A stretch of DNA of 17,376 nucleotides, taken from contig JAJQAT010000027.1 in NCBI GenBank assembly GCA_021203665.1, positions 35,409-52,784 on the forward strand, written 5' to 3'. How positions within the stretch are numbered: position 1 is the stretch's first letter; each line of letters starts with the position of its first letter. The position numbers were made by a program, and so were the translations under genes. Shown piece after piece: positions 13,873 to 17,376 of this stretch. This DNA comes from Bacillota bacterium (lineage in GTDB: Bacteria > Bacillota > Clostridia > UBA1381). The notes beneath the pieces were generated by a model. That model had not been told where the DNA came from. It saw only the letters and a list, made by a program, of their open reading frames with translations, and did not search any database.

Positions 13873-16206
13873 ATGAAAAGAAATTATTTTCCGAATGAGG
13901 AATATAATTTAATGCCCTGCGGAATAGTAGCTTTTAAAAAATGTGACAGCCTTGATATTGTATATGCCAATGAGAATTATTATGAATATTTTTCCGGCGG
14001 AAATACGGACAGCCTTAATATACGCGAGGAGGACAAATATGTCGTTCTCGACCTTGAGGAGAAGCTCCAAAATCACGACAGCGTAAAGGTGTATTACAAA
14101 TGCCGCACGGAAAAAAATGAATTATGCTGTGTTTCCATGTCGGTTTGCAAATATGACTCCGGCACGTATTTGGGTATTCTTTGGGATTTGACGGAGCAAT
14201 ATAATAAGTTTGTTAAGGCAACGCGCAAAAAGGACAAATACGCCAGGGCGATGTGCACCGCGAACAGCATGGTATTCGAGAATGATATGATTGAGGATAC
14301 CTCAGTTTTGTATGTTCCGTCAAAGGATTTGAATAATATAGACACAATACACATCTCAAATCACAGGGAATACATGGAAAACGAAATGCTTCATCCCTCG
14401 GACAAAAAATTCTTTATGGACCACGTATACGACCCAAAGGAAAAGCTTTTGTCGGCGAGAATGAAGCTGCACGGCGATGAAACATGGAAATGGTACCGCG
14501 TAAAAAGGGATTTTGAATACGATGATAACGGAACCCTTATCAGAGTATACGGAAGCATCACCAATATCGACGATGAAAAGCTCCAAGAAAAAGAGATGAA
14601 GCAGAAGCTTGAAATCGACCCCGTGCTTAAGATATACAACCGCAACGCGGCGGTGAACAAAATAGAAAAATATTTAAGGGACAATCCCGAAAGACGCGAT
14701 TATGCGTTCCTTGTTATAGACATAGACGATTTCAAGGAGGTAAACGACACATACGGTCATCTTTACGGCGATGTTGTAATCGCGAGCGTGACGGAAATAT
14801 TAAAAAAGACCGCCGGTGAAGGCAATATTGTCGGACGCTACGGCGGCGACGAGTTTTTGGTATTTCTCAGAGCCGTGAGCGACGAGGAAACGGCTGAAAG
14901 AGCCGACGCCATTGTCGGCTGCATGAGCGAGTTTTACATCGCGGATAACGATAATGTGACGTGCAGCATAGGTGTTGCCTACGGAAGCTCTTTTAAGGAA
15001 AGCCCGACTTACAGGGATTTGTTTGAAAAGGCGGATAAAGCGCTTTACAGCGTCAAAAAGAACGGAAAGGCGCATTGGGAGGCGTATGACGAGAGTATAA
15101 TGGGCGAGACTGCCGGTCACGCGATAGCCTACGAGACTCATGACGACGCGAATAATTCCGAGCTGCTTGAATCAAGAGATATGATGGAGGTATTTCTCGA
15201 GTTATCCGCCGGCGCGAAGACGAACGATTCTGCCATATACCGAATAATCCGCTATGTTGCCGAGAAATTCGCGATGGACTGGATGCAGGTTATGCACGTT
15301 AATTGCAGCGAGGATCTTATAACCATAAAATACGAATGGTGCAGTAATCCGGATTTCAGGAACAACGCCGGCAAAAGCGGATATTACGTGCATTCCGATA
15401 TACAGCAGTTCAGGGATCATTTTAAAAAGCAGCCGATATTCAAGGTATGCCCCGAAAATACCAAGGGATTTTCGATGAAATTCCAAAGAGAATTTGAAAA
15501 GAACCAAAAGTGGAACGTGCTGTATAACGCGAATATGACAACGGATGATTCCTTTTATATGTTCGTATGCACGCGCTTTGATAAGTCCAATGAGTGGCAG
15601 GACGCCGAGTGCGAGGAGCTGAACGTCGCGACAAAGATTATGACGATGTACGTTTCTCAAGCCGATAAGGAAACCGAAAGCGAGAGAATGTTCAAAAATC
15701 TGCTCGATTACGATAAAAAGACGGGACTTTATACCATAGAAAAGTTCTATGAGCAGCTCGGACGTCTCAGAAAGCTGGCGGCTGAAACCGGTGAATGCGT
15801 TGTTTTGCTGCATACCGATTTTGACAGATTCCTTGATTTTAACTTTAAGTACGGATTGGACGCCGGTGATGACTTGCTCTTTGCGTTCGCGAATCATATA
15901 AACGGTAATATTCGCCCGAAGGAAACCGTAAGCACGCATATAGACGGAACGGATATATTCATAAGCGCCACGCGGATTAACAAGGGTGATGAAAAAGTAT
16001 TCGCCCAAAGCATAGCCGATATGAATAAGGACTTCTGCAAAAAGCAGTCCGAAAAATATCCCGATGAAAACCTCGCGGTAAAAACGGGTATGTATGTTCT
16101 GAAAAAGAACGACATTGGCGGCGACGGAGTAAATCTTGCGATATACGCGAAAAGACAGGTTAAAAATCCGACGGAATCATTCTGCGTGATGTATGAAGAA
16201 AATTAA
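13873..16206 (+). CDS. Soluble sensor diguanylate cyclase: PAS-PAS-GGDEF-GAF-like-degenerate GGDEF
   Basis: The 777-residue protein has no signal peptide or membrane span and is probably cytoplasmic. An N-terminal PAS-like domain (about 8-108) holds CGIVAF and YANENYYEYF. A second PAS-like domain (about 125-235) ends in the WYRVKRDFEY and VYGSITNIDD strands. A GGDEF domain follows (about 248-405) with DIDDFKEVNDTYGHLYGD and an intact RYGGDEF (322-328), so it should make cyclic di-GMP from GTP. The inhibitory RxxD site is replaced by GEGN. A GAF-like region (about 430-600) leads into a second GGDEF-like domain (about 608-777) with TGLYTIEKF and LHTDFDRFLDF but DGTDI (691-695) in place of GGDEF, probably inactive. 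GGGGAGG before ATG 13873 fixes the start. There is no EAL or HD-GYP domain. The sensed signal is unknown. Confidence 0.88.
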   Translation: MKRNYFPNEEYNLMPCGIVAFKKCDSLDIVYANENYYEYFSGGNTDSLNIREEDKYVVLDLEEKLQNHDSVKVYYKCRTEKNELCCVSMSVCKYDSGTYLGILWDLTEQYNKFVKATRKKDKYARAMCTANSMVFENDMIEDTSVLYVPSKDLNNIDTIHISNHREYMENEMLHPSDKKFFMDHVYDPKEKLLSARMKLHGDETWKWYRVKRDFEYDDNGTLIRVYGSITNIDDEKLQEKEMKQKLEIDPVLKIYNRNAAVNKIEKYLRDNPERRDYAFLVIDIDDFKEVNDTYGHLYGDVVIASVTEILKKTAGEGNIVGRYGGDEFLVFLRAVSDEETAERADAIVGCMSEFYIADNDNVTCSIGVAYGSSFKESPTYRDLFEKADKALYSVKKNGKAHWEAYDESIMGETAGHAIAYETHDDANNSELLESRDMMEVFLELSAGAKTNDSAIYRIIRYVAEKFAMDWMQVMHVNCSEDLITIKYEWCSNPDFRNNAGKSGYYVHSDIQQFRDHFKKQPIFKVCPENTKGFSMKFQREFEKNQKWNVLYNANMTTDDSFYMFVCTRFDKSNEWQDAECEELNVATKIMTMYVSQADKETESERMFKNLLDYDKKTGLYTIEKFYEQLGRLRKLAAETGECVVLLHTDFDRFLDFNFKYGLDAGDDLLFAFANHINGNIRPKETVSTHIDGTDIFISATRINKGDEKVFAQSIADMNKDFCKKQSEKYPDENLAVKTGMYVLKKNDIGGDGVNLAIYAKRQVKNPTESFCVMYEEN

Positions 16207-16248
16207 AAAAGCTGTAGGCAAAACCGGATTGCCTACAGCCTTTATTTT
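16205..16248. terminator. Bidirectional terminator between the GGDEF gene and metK
   Basis: GCTGTAGGCA (16211-16220) and TGCCTACAGC (16230-16239) form a perfect 10-bp stem with a 9-nt loop. A-rich sequence at 16205-16210 gives a T run for - strand transcripts, and TTTATTTT (16241-16248) follows on the + strand. The right flank overlaps the last codons of metK. Both convergent genes can end here. Confidence 0.85.
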
Positions 16249-17376
16249 AATTTAATCGCCTCTTTAAGCGCGTCAACCATATCGGTTTTTTCCCATGAAA
16301 CACCCAAATCCTCGCGTCCCATATGACCGTAAGCCGCCAAACGGCGGTAAATCGGCTTTCTCAAATCAAGGCGGTTTATAATCGCGTGCGGTCTAAGGTC
16401 GAACACCCTTTCTATCGCGCGCTCTATTTTTTCCTCCGGAACAGCCGCCGTGCCGAACGTGTCAACCATTATCGAAACGGGGTGCGCCACACCTATCGCG
16501 TAAGCAAGCTGAACCTCGCATTTCCTTGCGAGTCCCGCCGCCACGACGTTTTTGGCAACCCATCTTGCCGCGTATGCCGCGCTTCGGTCAACCTTTGTCG
16601 GGTCCTTGCCGGAGAACGCTCCGCCGCCGTGACGCGCGTATCCGCCGTATGTATCGACGATTATCTTTCTTCCCGTAAGACCGCTGTCGCCGTTGGGACC
16701 GCCGACAACAAATCTTCCCGTGGGGTTGATAAAGAGCTTTGTGTTTTCATCGATGAGATTCGCGGGAACCGTCGCCAATATAACCTCACGCTTTATATCC
16801 TCGCGCAGCTTTTTTATATCCACGTCGGGCGAGTGCTGGCTCGATACAACAACCGTGTCAACCCTTACCGGCTTGTCGCCGTCATATTCCACGGTCACCT
16901 GTGTTTTGCCGTCGGGTCTTAAATAGTCAAGCAAGCCGTCCTTTCTGACCTCCGTAAGCCTTTTCGCCATTTTGTGCGCGAGCGAGATCGGCATCGGCAT
17001 AAGCTCGGGAGTTTCATCGCAGGCATAGCCGAACATCATTCCCTGGTCGCCGGCACCGGTCGAGTTTTCATCGTCGCAGCCGCCCTCCTCGCGGTTCTCG
17101 TAGCCGGAGTTTACGCCTTGAGCGATGTCCGGCGACTGCTCGTCAATCGCGGTAACAACGGCGCAGGTGGTGCCGTCAAAGCCGTATTTCGCTCTGTCGT
17201 ATCCTATGTCGAGAACAACCTGTCTCGCAACCTTCGGGAAATCCACATAGCAGCTGGTCGTAATTTCACCCATTATCGAGATTATGCCGGTGGTGCAGGT
17301 GGTTTCGCAGGCAACGCGCGCCGCGGGATCCTCCTTTAATATTTCGTCAAGTATAGCGTCGGAAATCTGGTCGCAG
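16242..17376 (-). CDS. metK: S-adenosylmethionine synthetase MetK, 5' end beyond the window
   Basis: MetK makes S-adenosylmethionine from methionine and ATP, releasing phosphate and pyrophosphate; RsmH in this window is one of its users. The visible 377 residues begin with CDQISDAILDEIL, near the N-terminus of the family, so only some 15-20 residues are missing at the window edge. The signature GAGDQGMMFGYA is complementary to about 17028-17063, and GGGAFSGKDPTKVDRSA to about 16580-16630, with the expected Lys and Asp residues for ATP, magnesium and potassium. The C-terminus reads WEKTDMVDALKEAIKLK. The reading frame is open to 17376, so the in-frame ATG at 17271-17273 is internal and not the start. 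It faces the GGDEF gene across a shared terminator. Any SAM riboswitch would lie outside the window. Confidence 0.97.
   Translation of the reverse strand, partial: CDQISDAILDEILKEDPAARVACETTCTTGIISIMGEITTSCYVDFPKVARQVVLDIGYDRAKYGFDGTTCAVVTAIDEQSPDIAQGVNSGYENREEGGCDDENSTGAGDQGMMFGYACDETPELMPMPISLAHKMAKRLTEVRKDGLLDYLRPDGKTQVTVEYDGDKPVRVDTVVVSSQHSPDVDIKKLREDIKREVILATVPANLIDENTKLFINPTGRFVVGGPNGDSGLTGRKIIVDTYGGYARHGGGAFSGKDPTKVDRSAAYAARWVAKNVVAAGLARKCEVQLAYAIGVAHPVSIMVDTFGTAAVPEEKIERAIERVFDLRPHAIINRLDLRKPIYRRLAAYGHMGREDLGVSWEKTDMVDALKEAIKLK

Overview
The window holds a Gram-positive-type division and cell wall (dcw) cluster followed by an accessory stretch and the start of metK. Gene order, two PASTA repeats on the division transpeptidase, a FtsL-type protein, a MurE with the meso-diaminopimelate motif DNPR, heavy use of ATA and AGA/AGG codons, and strong AAGGAGG-like ribosome binding sites point to Bacillota, most likely a Clostridia-class anaerobe. 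I cannot name the genus from sequence alone.

Bases 1-250 contain no gene I can support. They end in a sigma-A-type promoter (148-176) that runs into 10-bp-spaced TGGGA repeats, the expected operator of MraZ. From 271 to 10798, all on the + strand, come mraZ, rsmH, ftsL, a PASTA-bearing class B PBP (ftsI/pbpB/spoVD type), murE, murF, mraY, ftsW and murG. Together they make the UDP-MurNAc-pentapeptide (MurE, MurF), load it on lipid (MraY), add GlcNAc to make lipid II (MurG), and polymerise and cross-link it at the septum (FtsW plus the PBP, tied to FtsL). murD is absent from its usual place between mraY and ftsW, and no murC, murB, ftsQ/divIB, ftsA or ftsZ follows murG in this window. An intrinsic-terminator-like hairpin sits between murE and murF.

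murG overlaps by 4 bp a class II synthetase-like gene of the HisS/HisZ superfamily. Its sequence resembles the archaeal/eukaryotic branch of histidyl-tRNA synthetase, and its C-terminal anticodon domain is shortened. A strong terminator (12048-12080) closes the operon.

The accessory stretch (12081-16240) has a small DUF2325 protein whose promoter overlaps a DtxR/IdeR-like palindrome, then an iron-containing alcohol dehydrogenase with its own extended -10 promoter, a terminator, and a 777-residue soluble PAS-PAS-GGDEF-GAF-like-degenerate-GGDEF protein with its own extended -10 promoter. A bidirectional terminator separates it from metK on the - strand, whose 5' end is cut by the window edge.

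Most of the window is conventional. The least conventional parts are the possible metal-controlled DUF2325/alcohol dehydrogenase unit, the tandem active/degenerate GGDEF protein, the HisS-like gene in the dcw operon, and the terminator inside the dcw cluster. I see no IS elements, CRISPR arrays, tRNA or rRNA genes, or frameshifted genes.
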